A stretch of 64,000 bases of DNA, taken from positions 79,472,060 through 79,536,059 of the forward strand of contig OY740767.1 in the NCBI GenBank assembly GCA_963513935.1, in the 5' to 3' direction. Source of the DNA: Aphrophora alni (lineage: Eukaryota > Arthropoda > Insecta > Hemiptera > Aphrophoridae). The stretch's first letter is position 1, and each line of letters begins with the position of its first letter. A program made the translations under genes and the position numbers. The notes beneath the pieces were generated by a model that had not been told where the DNA came from, searched no databases, and worked only from the letters and a program-made list of their open reading frames with translations. Below, piece by piece: positions 25,171 through 36,880 of this stretch.

Positions 25171-28100
25171 GTGTACACAATAATAAATAATGGTAACTTT
25201 GAAGAAGATATAATAGAACTTTTGAATAAAATTTTGTCTGAAGGACATTTTGTTATGAGTGATAATAATGAAGAAATGGACTGTGATAGTCAATCTGATC
25301 ATGGACACAGGTATGAATGTGACGGGAATGAAGGTTATCAGAGTGAAAATCATATTTTTGAACATTCCAAGTACTGTCAAGTGATAGGCCTACACAAGAC
25401 TGTGATGTTAGTGGTCAGGTTGAAAGCAAAATATCTATTCAGTGTGTTAGTAAAATTGTGCAGGTTAGTAACAATGAAGAATGACAAAGTAAAGGGAGAA
25501 ATCTTAATTTAGGTGGAAATAACAGTATTGAAGGGTAAAGGCCGTGGCAGGGCAGGTAGAGGACAATAAAAGCTGAATAAACTACAAGAATGGGTAAAGA
25601 ATCGTCACATATGACAGATAACAGACCCAGGACCAATGAGTATTATTCCTATCCAAAATCACAATTTTGGCAATAATTTACCTGTTGCTTTTGGTGTAAA
25701 TATAAAGCCTTTGGAGAAATTTTAATTTTTTTTTTAATGACGATTTATTAGATAAAATTTGCACTGACATTAATTTGTATGCTAATTATAAGAAAAAATA
25801 TTCATTACCCTTCAAGATTACAGAAATGGGAAAATATTACTGTTCAAAAACCAAAGGGATTTTTAGGCATAATTTTGAATATGGGGATGATATCCTTTAC
25901 TTGAACTGAAAAACTATTTTTCTGTAAAATGGGTGAACAGAATGCAATTTTTCCTGATATTTTTAAACAGACAGGAATTTTTGTTATTTTGGAATTTACA
26001 GTACTTTTCAGTCATGAAGAAGACACTGACCGTGATTTGAAAATAAGAATATTATAATCATAAGAAAGAAAAATATCAACTATTCTAGTATCTTAGTTGG
26101 ACGACAATATAGTTTCTTTTAAAGGGAAAATTGTTTTCTGTGTGCATAACCGAAACAAAGTTTGGGTTGAATATTTTTTTATTATTAGACTCCATAAATG
26201 GATATATTTTCAACTGTAACCCCTACTACGGGAAACAGAAAAACAGTCTTGATAAAGATTTACTGAAACTGACCAAGATTATAACTGAATTGTGTCAATC
26301 TCTGAAAAATTTTCAATACTTCTTCTGCTCACAATGTATCTTTAGATACGTATTTCAAAGTAGTTCTCAGCTAATTTAGGAACTTCTAAAAACGAACGTG
26401 TTTGTAACAAGAACCATTTTAGGAAGTAGCAAGGAAATGCCAACTTAAATAAAAAATTTAAAGTTGGAGAGATCAAAAGTAGTAGGAAAAATGACATAGA
26501 TGTGATATTCTGGAAGGACAAATGCAATCCAACTCCCCACCCAACAAAAAATAAAGTTGATTAGAACCACATGGTAACCAAGCAAATTTCCCAATAATCC
26601 AAAGGTCATTGCAGACTATAGAAAAAACATGGGCAGAGTAGATCACAGCCATTTCATTGCCAACTACCAGTTTATAAGAAGAAGTAAAAGATTATTTTTC
26701 TTACTAGATGTTATAATAGTCGATTTATACATACTGTACAAGAATGCAAAAACAAAACAATAGAACACCAATGACTCATAAGCAGTACAGATTTGTTGTA
26801 CAAGGAAATGTTGATCAAAAGGTTTTTTTCCATTTAAACCACAAGAAAAACAATAGAATGGGTAGTGGATTCATTGAAAGAATGCAAAATTATTGTTGAA
26901 ACCCCCATCATCAAACAAAGAGAAAACTAGTTATATAAAGAAAAATTAATTACGTTAGAAAAGTCAAATAATATAAATTTTGTTACAGATCAAATACTAC
27001 TTTAATTTATATAATAAAATTTATTGACATATCTGGTGTGTATCCCATTGTACATCAACTTGTGTTTGCTTTTGTGGACAAGAATTTCGTTAACACATTT
27101 GAACGACTTAATTATTTTAATTATGCTCTCTGATATTTAATACGACATTGTACTCATTAATTCGTGTAGAAAACTATTAAGCATAATGTAAACTTCATTA
27201 GCTAATCTTTAAACGGTTTACGAACGTCCAAAATGCCTAAGTGTTGAGGACTTATAATCATTGATCTGATTACAGGCCCAAGTACATTCTGGATCTTACT
27301 TTTATCAAAAATGTCAGTACTGAATGTTTTCCAGACAAACCTAAAATGAACATATACCTGATAAATTATAAATGTAGATTATCAATTTTTTTATCAGGGT
27401 CAATCTAATACAGACTCCATTTTCTAAATGTGTAAATAAGTAACTAATTTAAGAAACATGCATTCAATTATTATTATTATTAAAAGTCGTTACTATAACA
27501 TCACAATATAACATTCCAATAATTTTTTTGTAACTTTATAAGCATAATTATATCAAGTTTTGACTTTAATCATCTCTAAAATTTATTAAAGTTTAAATAT
27601 ATTTCTTCTGATGTGTGCCATAAATATATAAATGAAAGAACAAACTAAATAAATCAATTTTAAAAGGGGGATATTAAAACAAAGTTTAAAATTTTGAAAT
27701 ATATAGTAAATGTCAGTAAATATATAGGTTATAGGTTAGTGAGTTGTACTTCCAAATTACTCTGTATATTTTTTAAGATTCTGTTTCCTCATTTAGCTAT
27801 CATACTGATTATAATTTTACAATTTAATTTTATCGTTAGAAGCATGATGACATTAAATTTTGTTAAGACTAAACAATAAATCCTTGGTAATTGAAAATTG
27901 CCTGTTTCGGTTATCCGATATTCTGCTACTATGACAACCATTTGAATCTCATGATTACCATCCATAGTGTGTATTGCTACACGAGAAGAAGTGTCTGTTT
28001 TCTGTGTACAGTGAATGTCTGTAGCAAACAGTATATTAATGTTTAAATCACTAGCATGCCTTATTTAGTAATATTAGATAAATTGATTTCAATATGTGTT

Positions 28101-28351
28101 TTCCTCATTTGTATATCTGTACATATATTATTTGGACTTTCTGTAATGAGAAAATCAGTTGGTACTTGGAATATTTAAAATATGGTAACCATTAAAAATA
28201 TACATGAATGATGACAAATGTTCGAATAAATTTTATCAATAATATCAATAAATAACTGTTACCTAATAACCTTTATTAATATAATATTTCACAATACTAT
28301 CTGACTAATCGAAACCAGGAGTGAGCCAAAAAACCTGGGTGTTCTAGCCAA

Positions 28352-28400
28352 TTATTAAGGCTGTGAAGATGTTTGTGAAACATCTTCACAGTCCTAATAA
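28352..28400. repeat. Inverted repeat with 23-bp arms and a 3-base loop
   Basis: TTATTAAGGCTGTGAAGATG with TTT faces its complement, which differs at a single position (AAGGCT against AGTCCT, a G-U-type pair). The loop is GTG. No terminator role is expected in this setting; it may be a small foldback footprint or a cruciform-forming site. Confidence 0.85.
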
Positions 28401-28751
28401 GGACTACTTTATTCATTTGAACTTGGCTTCATTATTATAGGACTTCCACAAGGAAAGTTTCTGCTGGGGTTCAGTTCACTTGGAACTATCCAGGTGCAGG
28501 ATGAGGACCACAATCAGCCATTTAACTATTTAAGAGCTGGATTTGTTCCTTAACAGATTTAATTTGGAAAACCTTCAATGAAAACTTTAATAAGTAAAAA
28601 TACTTATTAAAGAAGAAGATGACATCATAACATGATACTTTATAGAAGCGTATTTATCTTCATGAATTGTAGATAATCTATTAAGAATTCACTGAAAATC
28701 AAAAGTGACATGATAAAGATAGCAGCTGATACAATTGGCTTGAATTATTAT

Positions 28752-28752
28752 A

Positions 28753-28801
<49 letters not shown>
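28752..28801. repeat. (TA)n microsatellite
   Basis: About 24 TA repeats beside the foldback at 28832. Confidence 0.95.
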
Positions 28802-28802
<1 letters not shown>

Positions 28803-28831
28803 TTAGAATTTAATAGGACACATAGCCTATT

Positions 28832-29180
28832 AGACTGGTTAGATTTTGTATGGACAGGAGACAGGCTTACCTTGGAAAATGGTCCTTGGTATTACCTAAT
28901 AGTACATAAGTAAGAAAATACACACAAAAAACACTATAGTTTTGAAATATTTCGTAAACACTGTTCACTTTCTCAATCAGTAGAGTTAAGAAGAAGACTG
29001 AAGACTGAGTGTTGAACCACAGATTTTTTCCCCCCAACAGGAAGTGAACAGTGTTTACGAAATATTTCAAAACTATAGTGTTTTTTGTGTGTATTTTCTT
29101 ACTTATGTACTATTAGGTAATACCAAGGACCATTTTTTAAGGTAAGACTGTCTCCTGTCCATACAAAATCTAACCAATCT
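28832..29180. mobile_element. Foldback element with about 139-bp arms
   Basis: The left arm (GGTTAGATTTTGTATGGACA onward, to about 28970) is nearly perfectly complementary to the right arm (29041-29180). The spacer is about 70 bases. A (TA)n tract lies just to the left and a short TATATATATA just to the right, so it may have inserted into a TA-rich site. It has no coding capacity; the open frames across it are hairpin artefacts. Confidence 0.85.
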
Positions 29181-29557
29181 TATATATATATACATAATTT
29201 TTTCGTCTTAGTTATTACATCCGGATAGGCATAATGGATCATATATAACGACAGGTAACCATTATTTCCATTCTCATACAGTAAAGGAAGTTGATAGATA
29301 TGATGGAACATTGAGAGCCAAGATAAGAATAAAAATATGTTAAAAATTCTATTTTAATATTTTTTATATGTTTAAAATTGTTTCTGCAAATCTTTTGGAA
29401 ATATTACTTTTAGACATCATAGATTTCAAACAATATTATTTCAACAAAATTCTATACAAAATGTGTTTTTTCAGTAATACCCATAATAACTGTGGATTAA
29501 AAAGAAATTAAAACAATATTACTATATTTCTGTTAACTTTCTATTTAAGGAACTTAC

Positions 29558-30051
29558 TTGGCTAGGTCTTCATCTTTTCTTGAATGGATTTCATATTTAG
29601 TTTCACAATCTGATCCTATCTCATCTTTCTTTCCATCCATTGAAAGTTTCTCTAATTTGTACCGATATGACGCTTCTCTTGATGTAAACTCATCTTCATT
29701 TCTATTTCCTGATCTGATATCTATTGTTTTGAGTAAATTATTTTTTGATAAAATATCACTACTATTCGTAAAAGTTATGGTATCTATATCCTTAACACTA
29801 ACTGACAATGTTCCTACTTCAGTCATTATACCTTTCTCTGTATTATTATCCTTACACTTTAACTCCAACATAACAACAAAGTCCTGGCTCTTCTCATGTT
29901 GCTGATCAAGAATATTTGCCCCCATCTTACTAAGAACAATAACACTTCCTTCATGCTGCACACTCAATGTGTTATTATCCTTCAGTTCATCTTCAACCCA
30001 GAAACAATTTTCATTTTGTTTTAACAATGACTCATCATCTTTTGCAATTTC
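29558..30051 (-). CDS. ZAD/C2H2 zinc-finger protein, linker exon
   Basis: This exon encodes about 164 residues that link ZAD to the fingers. It begins EIAKDDESLLKQNEN and ends SRKDEDLAK at the split codon. It is rich in Asp, Glu, Ser and Lys with no recognisable domain, as is usual for the disordered linkers of this family. The acceptor on the minus strand is TTTGTGTTTTTAG, just above 30051, and the donor is GTAAGT at 29557-29552. It starts in phase 0, matching the exon at 40761-40901, and ends with two bases of a Lys codon, matching the exon at 20016-20547. The phase match at both ends is strong evidence that the three exons belong together. Confidence 0.85.
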
Positions 30052-30118
30052 CTAAAAACACAAAAACAAATATGTATGTAGTGAAAATATAATAAAATAT
30101 TTGGACAAGGTTTAGATA

Positions 30119-31381
30119 CAGGGTGCGGTGTAAAAACCTATCATATTTCAAGCAGTCATGTGCACCAGCATTGGTAAAGTGAGGGTATTCGTGATGATAG
30201 TTTTCTCTAGCATATACTTTGCCATTTTATTTCCTTGGCTTGGACTGGTGCGCACTATGCATTTGTGGTTGAATCATTTATTCGAAATAATAAATCCATG
30301 ATCACCATGCAGAGAGCTTTTCATCTACATTTGGAGCTTAACCACCATAATGCTGTCTCAAATAGAAAAACTATACTGCTATGGATTGAAATTTTCTGCA
30401 TTACAGGTTCAGCATTAAAACGAAAACCAACTGGAAGACCATATAGTGTTCGGACACCATAAAATGTCATTGCTGTAAGGCGATCCATTTTCAATATCCT
30501 AAATGTTCAGCCTGTAACATTGCTTCTTGGCCATGACAGATCGAACTGTCAGAAGAATTTTACACCTTGATCTTAAATTTCATACAATGAAAATGATGAT
30601 TGTTCAAGAACTTACAGAACATGACTGGGGAAACTGAATGGCATGTTGTAAGACTATCCTTGAAATGTTCTTGCAAATATTGGTAAGTTCACAGAAGAAG
30701 AACACACTTTCATTTGAATGACATCGTTGATAAGCAGAATTGCACAGAAAACAACCCTCACCAACTTCATGAGAGACCTCTACATAATCCATGTGTTACT
30801 GTTTGGTGTGCTGTTACAAATGTTAATGTTCATGGACTTTACTTTTTTGAAGAAGGCCAAACCGTTACAGTGAATTTTGCTTGGTATGTGCACATCTTAT
30901 AAAACTTTTTTGAACCAAAACTTAAGGAACATCGAAATCAAGAAGTGTGGTTTCAACAGGATGGGTCCACATTCACAGTCAGAATATCAATGGCTGTTTT
31001 GAGAGAACTGTTTCTCCGATACTTGATCTTGTTACAAGAGACATAGGGTGGCCTGAATGATCAGCCTATCTCACCCCTTGTGATTTATTCTTTGGAACCA
31101 TGTATTTACAGACATCTACTACGAATCGTTGATAAACTAATTGCTGCTATAGGCTAAGATGTAACCATAACAATGCACCTAATGAGTGATGCAAAACTTT
31201 AGATCTATCTTGGTATTATTATCATGAATGAAGCCTATCATTTAAATTATACTATTTTCAAAATAAAGTGAAAAAACTGTATTATATACCCTTTAATATT
31301 ATGTAATAAAATTTTGAATAGTATTTCTCAGATTTATATTATTAATCTGGAAAATATGGGAGGATTTTTTGCCGCACCTTG
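30119..31381 (+). mobile_element. Tc1/mariner-superfamily transposon, dead copy with both ends
   Basis: Both ends are present: CAGGGTGCGGTGTAAAAACC at the left and, at the right, the complement of CAAGGTGCGGCAAAAAATCC. TA duplications lie at 30117-30118 and 31382-31383. The transposase starts at 30235, where TTG has replaced the expected ATG, with AWTGAHYAFVVESFIRNNKS and then RKTILLWIEIF and GSALKRKPTGRPYSVRTP, a helix-turn-helix N-terminus. Later, in other frames, come ENNPHQLHERPL, VTVWCAV, FQQDGSTFT and LTPCDLFF, the order expected of the DDE/D catalytic domain. Lost start, stops and frameshifts make it inactive. Confidence 0.88.
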
Positions 31382-32011
31382 TATATACAATATGAATACA
31401 AAATATGGAAATAGCTTGATATTTCAGGAACTAGTAAAGCTAGAAGAAAGACCCCTCATTTTGAAGCTCTTGGTTTCAGGTACCTTCAGGTTTAATAGTA
31501 TAATTTTATAGACAAGGCATTCCAAAAATTAACAAAATGTAACTTTCTACCGAATTTTCAAATAGAATTAATTGTATTAATTGTTTTACATATTATAGTA
31601 GGTCTTTTAGTTTAATCATTTTGCCTAGATTTATTTATGCTGAGAAAGTTTTTGACATATCTGTTTGAACAGGTTTTATCTAATCTTATCTTATTCTATT
31701 TTATTTATCTTTTAAAATTCCCATAGTAGCCAGTCTCCAGTAATTAGTGCGGCTTGTGACAGTGTCATTCTAATTTAGTAGTGAGTGGTTGAGAAGCTAT
31801 TATTTTTCTTACTTGATACAATCTATGTCCCTAATAAAAGAGAGAGAATTACATTATGATATGAAGACTGTGTACGCTTATATCAATAAGTAGATTATTT
31901 GTTTAACGAAACATTCTCTAACAGACTTTTATAGCTAAATCACTCTTAAGACAGTACCAATGTTTGAGGGAAATGGCAATGTAAAGTGAGAGACATGTAA
32001 AAGGCCTAAAC

Positions 32012-32885
32012 TTTTTTTTTTGGCTGTAATAACCTCCGTCAGAGGCCTCAAGAACGTCGACCTGAAGGTCTTTTGCTGCCTCAAGTTCCATCCTACACCC
32101 ACTCAGTAATACCTGTCATCCTTATGAAGGAACAGATGCTACCTATAGGGTTCTCTAGGATGGTTTCCATCTCCTTCCCCGGAGGGCCTATAGAGTATAG
32201 CCTGGCTCGTCCTAACACCTCACACTCTAAGGGAATGTGTTCTGCGGACTCTTCAGCCAAACCACATTTCCTGCAAATATTTTCTGCAGCAATCCCTAAC
32301 CTATGTAGGTGTTTTCTGAGGTGACAGTGGCTCGTTAAAAGCCCAACCACCCACCTCATGTTATCCCTTCTAAGAGAGATAAGTTTTTCAGCATGTTTCT
32401 TGCTTGGTCTAAGTAGCCTCTTTGCAAGTTTACTTGTAGTTGAATTTGTCCAGGCCTTATTCATCCCCTCCCGTATCCATGTATCAACCACTGCTCTGGC
32501 ATGTCCATAGGAGATCCCGAACACCGGCTCTGGGCCCACGAAAGGGGATTCTGAACCTACCCTGGCTAATTCATCTGCTCTCTCATTTCCATCGATACCT
32601 GAATGGTCAGGAACCCAGCCCACAGTGACCGTGTTCACCTGACTAACCTTTATCAATGATGAGGTCCCATACCAACTTCGACTTTACACTAGTCGTATTT
32701 AGTGCCTTAATTTCAGCTTGAATGTCCGTGAAGATCAGAATGTGCTTACCTTTGTATTCCATTCTTAGATTCTCCTTGATGCATTCGGAGATTGCACCTA
32801 CTTCTGCTTGGAAAACAGTAGCATGCTTGCCTAGGCACAGTACGGTGGAACTCTCTGGGTTAATCCCATTTATACCACCTAGCCT
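32012..32885 (-). mobile_element. Non-LTR retrotransposon, 3' part with RNase H domain
   Basis: On the minus strand, 32880-32655 reads as the first half of an RNase H domain: FQAEVGAISECI and ILIFTDIQAEIKAL hold the acidic catalytic positions. After a stop, 32656-32093 carries VTVGWVPDHSGIDGNERADE with the HxG...NExAD motif, and a Cys-His knuckle, CRKCGLAEESAEHIPLEC. This order is typical of the C-terminus of RNase H-bearing LINEs (I/LOA-like groups). A poly(A) tail (32021-32012, T on the plus strand) marks the true 3' end. The 5' part is missing, as expected of truncated reverse transcription. Confidence 0.88.
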
Positions 32886-33720
32886 TGTGAATAGCCTAAT
32901 TCAGTTAGCGGATGACACAACTTTAACTATGAAAGGAAATTCAGTGGAAAATTTGGAATATAAGGCTTTTTTACAAGTCAATGCAATAGGTCAATACTTT
33001 GAACAGAATAATTTGACAGTAAATCCAGCTAAGACAAAGTACATGTATTTTAATATTTTTAAAAAAAACCAAAATCAGATGCCAAGTTGGGTTAAAATTT
33101 GCATGAAGAAGTAAATTCAGTCAAGTTCTTGGGTCTTATTATAGATAATAAGTTAACCTGGAATGACCAAATTATCAGTATTGTGCTAATTAGTTCAGGA
33201 ATTTTTGCGCCAAGAAATTTAAAATTGTACTGTGGTTTGTTTATTATTTTACCTGCTTATGGGCTTATTTATCCCACATCTAAACTATAGACTTCTCCTG
33301 TGGGGAAACTCATCAGTTTAGAATATGCATAGACTATTTGTCCTGCAAAAGAAGGCAATTTGGCTAATAGCAGGACAGAAGTAAACTAAAACATGTAAAA
33401 GTGCTTTTGGGAGGCATGGAGTACTTATACTTCCATGTATATACATACTTGAAGAGTTGCTATTTTTAAAATTTAAGCGTGATCATATCCAGAATGATAC
33501 ATGATTACAGCACCAGACAGGCTTATAATTATCGTGCTAGACAGCACAGGTTAAATGTGTACAGTAAACTTCCTTCACAAGCAGGTGCTAAATTGAATAA
33601 GCTCCCCCTAAGCATAAAAAGTTTCCAAAATTATATTATATTTCCGTAATCTTGCTACATGCATGACCTTCCCTGTTCACTTCCCATGTCGCTAAATTTG
33701 TATCTCGTAATTTAGTGGAG
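32885..33720 (+). mobile_element. Non-LTR retrotransposon, reverse-transcriptase fragment
   Basis: The plus strand reads IQLADDTTLTMKGNS, an RT catalytic box (xADD), then NNLTVNPAKTKYM and, after a frame change, VKFLGLIIDNKLTWNDQI. Near 33540-33635 a further piece, RQHRLNVYSKLPSQ...NKLPLSIKSFQNY, is the usual tail of CR1/jockey-like ORF2. Frameshifts and stops are present. It meets the minus-strand LINE head to head at 32885 and differs from it in family. Confidence 0.8.
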
Positions 33721-33959
33721 ATAATTTTTGATGTACCCTGTATACAGTTGTGCCAGCTTATTGGCTTCTTACACTCTTTCTATAGTACTAATTTGCCATA
33801 AGAATATTTTTCAACCTTCCGATTTTTGTTATATTGTTCTCGCTGTACTTCACGTGATTTGGCCATTATTCGGGAAGGATCATTTCATATTTTGTGGAAA
33901 GTTTGCAATATTGCTAATACATGATGATCAGGAATGGAAAATAATCAGGCTAAGTCTAT

Positions 33960-34650
33960 GGGCTGGTTTTCATATAACAGATAAAAAGGTGAATGTCCTG
34001 TAGATTCATAAGGCTCCCGAGTTGTAGGCACATGTTATTAATTTGATGCACCTTTGCCTCGTTTTGGTCTTCATTCATAAAACACATTAACATATCCACT
34101 AATGTGGCGTTGGACCTCTTCGTTGTGGCTATGGGTTTGTATGCCGAAGAAGTATCCTGAGGCCTTGTACAATTGCTTTCGGATATCGGCTATGAAATGT
34201 GTCCCTCTATCTGTTTGTACCTCTGCTGGCAATCCATAATGTATTAAGATGTCCTCCAGAATGAATTTTGCCGTTGTCTGTGCATCTGCATTCACCAAAA
34301 TGTATCTTTTCTTACTGGAGCGAGTTAATGGTCCTAAGTAGTCCAAGGTTATTTTTGTCAATGGCTTGACTTGTGAATACCCTACAAATGTATGGTGGGA
34401 ACAAACCTGTCTGCTTTTATTGTGAAATTTTCATGACCTACCAACTGTGACAGTCTTTTACAAATTTTATAATATCAGCTGTTTAGTAAGCCAATAATAT
34501 TTACTACGTATTTTAAACAAGATCTTTGCCATTCCAAAATGACCACCTGTTGTTAGCAAATCAAGATATGTGGATAGAATGTTGATGATGAGTAGCCTTG
34601 GTGTAGCTAATAGTAGCTTCTTTTCTTTATAAACCATACCTTTACCTACT
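33960..34650 (-). mobile_element. Ty3/gypsy-like integrase remnant
   Basis: Minus strand, from high to low coordinates: KEKKLLLATPRLL, then GGHFGMAKILFKIRSKYYWL (the segment around the integrase zinc-binding region). After stops come TLDYLGPLTRSSKKRYILV and HYGLPAEVQTDRGTHF (core with the catalytic Asp), then MNEDQNE and TREPYESTGHSPFYLL, the usual end of the core. Several frameshifts and an internal loss are present. No LTRs, gag or RT were found nearby. Confidence 0.8.
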
Positions 34651-35039
34651 ATTCTTAACGAACTGTAGAATCATTTTAACATAGAAGAACTCTTTCAAAA
34701 TGATTAAATATTAAAATCTGTCATTATACATGATATGTTATATAGTCAGAATTTTAAATCTTCATTCCAGAACAATGATGATACTTGTGAATTTAATAGC
34801 TTATATTTCAAAACACATGAGTCTGCTCACCTTCTTAATTATTATGATGTTTTATCTACTAGTCAAGTCGTCCTTGAAATGTCTCTAGCCCATGTTTCTA
34901 GGTAGGGCGGCAGCGTTTCCTCATCCTTCAAACATCTCTCCTTTCTAGGTTAACAGGGGTTTATATAGAATTTCACTATCTATGTTGTGTAAATAGGCTG
35001 CAAGCCATCTAGTTCAACACGTTGTGCTTTCTTTCCCAA

Positions 35040-35560
35040 TGTTGTCATAAGACTGGTATTGAAAATGGAATAAAGTGCAGCAATGTTTTATAAATGTTAA
35101 ATATTGCTTTTGGTTTTGCCACGAGTAAAACCATGGTTTACCAGTGGTATAAGCATTTCCAAGAAAGCCGTGAAGACGTTGCAGATGACGAGCGTCCTGG
35201 ACGCCCCAGCACATCAAAAACTTGTTTCTCAATTTTTAGCCAAAAATAACACTGTATTGATGCCCCAGCCTCCATATTCGCCAGATATGGCCCCTTGTGA
35301 CTTTTTTCTGTTTCCAAAAATAAAGAGAACCTTGAAGGGCCATCTTTTTGCAAGCATGGATGAGATTAAAAGCGCATGCGAGAGAGTTAATCCCAAAGAT
35401 CACGTTTCAGAAGTGTTTTGAAGATTGTAAGAAACGCTTGCATAAGAGTATAATATCTAATGGAGACTACTTTGAAGGGGATAACATTAATGTAGACGAA
35501 TAAATAAAATTCTTTCTAAAAACAAAAATTCCTGTTATTTTTTTAACACACCTCATACTT
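35040..35560 (+). mobile_element. mariner transposon remnant with internal deletion
   Basis: From 35132 the plus strand reads MVYQWYKHFQESREDVADDE then RPGRPSTSKT, the DNA-binding half of a mariner transposase. It then jumps directly to VSQFLAKNNTVLMPQPPYSP with DMAPCDFFLFPKIKRTLKGH, the last catalytic block, and on to SNGDYFEGDNINVDE-like sequence before the stop near 35500. The middle of the protein, including the first catalytic Asp, is deleted. The right end near 35550 reads AACACACCTCATA, probably the terminal repeat; no matching left end was found. Confidence 0.8.
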
Positions 35561-36015
35561 GTATAACTGCAAAATTATTGAACTTTGATGCACTGTGATT
35601 TGGTTAACTAAAAACAGTAGTTTTTGGTAGACAACAAACTACCATTTATAAGAAATCGCTTGAAAAGCCCTAACAAAATATGTAAAATAATTAATACAAT
35701 TCTATTTGAAAATTTTGAAAAATATCACATTTAATTTACACTTTTAAACAAGCCTGTACGCGTATGTACCTGAGAACAAGAGTTTTAAACTAAGGGGCCG
35801 TTGGTCTTTCTAGCTCTACTAGTTACTGAGCTGTTTATAGATTTTTTACACACTTTAATAATATCTTCATATATAGTTCCAAGAGGCTACATTTGACTTA
35901 TTTGTACAAGAAAAAATAAATAAAAGAAAATAGAAATGAAAACACTTTATTCAACCAAAAATATAAAAAAGTCTTGTGAAACGTATCACCGTGGGAGCAA
36001 GAGATACTTTCCGGG

Positions 36016-36064
36016 CAGAGAGAGAGAAAGTGAGAGAGAGTGAGAGAGAACGAGAGAGAGAAAG

Positions 36065-36132
<68 letters not shown>
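36016..36132. repeat. (GA)n microsatellite
   Basis: About 115 bases of GA repeats with a few substitutions. It produces Ser-Leu runs in two minus-strand frames, which are not genes. Confidence 0.97.
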
Positions 36133-36133
<1 letters not shown>

Positions 36134-36215
36134 AGATATTTCTTGTTGAAGCTTCATATTCAAGGATTAAATGAAGCAATAAAGCTAAAGTTTCAAAATT
36201 TAGTATGCTATTCTA
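36132..36215 (+). repeat. Fragment of the Penelope-like element terminal sequence
   Basis: AGCAGATATTTCTTGTTGAA and the following bases (CTTCATATTCAAGGATTAAA, then AAAGTTTCAAA) match 55696-55770, the outer left part of the Penelope-like copy there. Only this end is present, directly after the GA microsatellite. Confidence 0.7.
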
Positions 36216-36872
36216 AACATTTACCTTGTGGGAAAACTAAGAATGGTACAGATATCATCTCTTTTAGTGTTCAAATTTTTATAACTATTTATATACTCCT
36301 TGTTGTTAATATATTTGGTATTTTGTGTAAAATTTTCCCAGTTTGTTTTATTGGTAGCCTATTTCATGGTGAGAAATTGCAGAGACTGTAATTGAGAATG
36401 CCCAACATCGACAGTAGTTATGAGAACTCTAATGCAAGTTATCAAGTGAAAATTAATTGCCAGGGTAATCAAAATGCATCACTACTCCCAGACATTTCTT
36501 TTTTCCTATACCATGTATTGTTTTAATAGCAAAATCTCATCAATTGGTTTTCCAAAAAAAGTTGTATAAGAAAGGGGATGTTTGATATACTAAAGAGATG
36601 TTGTTTTCTTTACATTCTAGTATATATATATTGTATAGTTTTCTCAGGTAGCAATAGCGATACAAAACCCCCTTCACTAGTACATCTAGACTGAACCCCT
36701 CCCCACGCCTTCTGTGAATTGGCTGCTTTATATTATTTTAGCTTAGTCATAATTGGATTTTCTACATAAACTTTCCAATTAAATTTCTAAATCACAAATA
36801 ATTGTATTAAAAATAACAAAATATATAAGTGTGAGTGTGTATTGATACAATATGTAGCCTATATGAGATAGG
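36216..36872. other. Intronic DNA without recognised features
   Basis: AT-rich; nothing recognised on either strand. Confidence 0.35.
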
Positions 36873-36880
36873 CTATAATT

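Larger units (their letters stand above)
23572..26900 (+). mobile_element. piggyBac-like transposon remnant, split by a hAT insertion
   Basis: Plus-strand reading from 25179 on gives scattered pieces of a piggyBac (DDE_Tnp_1_7) transposase. There is an acidic N-terminus (SDNNEEMDCDSQSD), then FNDDLLDKICTDINLYANYK near 25730. The core FGLNIFLLLDSINGYIFNCN lies near 26165, with YRKNMGRVD...LYILYKNAK near 26620-26750. Stops and frameshifts make it inactive. The likely start codon is the ATG at 23864, now separated from the rest by the hAT element at 23875-25170. The left end is probably after TTAA at 23568-23571, because CCCATCTCAGGG and GGATATAT blocks follow. I could not find a matching right end; the right limit given is simply where coding similarity fades. 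Confidence 0.7.
20548..29557 (-). other. Intron of the ZAD zinc-finger gene (9.0 kb)
   Basis: The donor at its upstream end is GTAAGT (29557-29552) and the acceptor is next to 20547. It contains a broken piggyBac-like element with a hAT insertion (23572-26900), a hairpin at 28352, a foldback at 28832 and two possible plus-strand exons. The parts 20548-22700 and 26900-28350 show nothing recognisable; open frames there are AT-rich and lack known domains. Confidence 0.8.

Noticed and set aside
25048..25380. Minus-strand open frame ending in a long IYIY run
   Set aside because: It crosses a (TA)n tract and the hAT/piggyBac border; the plus strand carries the real coding remnant. The same reasoning excludes the frames at 28710, 39074, 60034 and the TA part of 63522.
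28867..29070. Open frame within the foldback at 28832
   Set aside because: The sequence is an inverted repeat arm; no protein similarity.
29558..29905. Plus-strand 115-codon open frame
   Set aside because: Antisense shadow of the zinc-finger linker exon, which has consistent splice sites on the minus strand.
35898..36179. Two open frames with long Ser-Leu runs
   Set aside because: They are translations of the (GA)n microsatellite.
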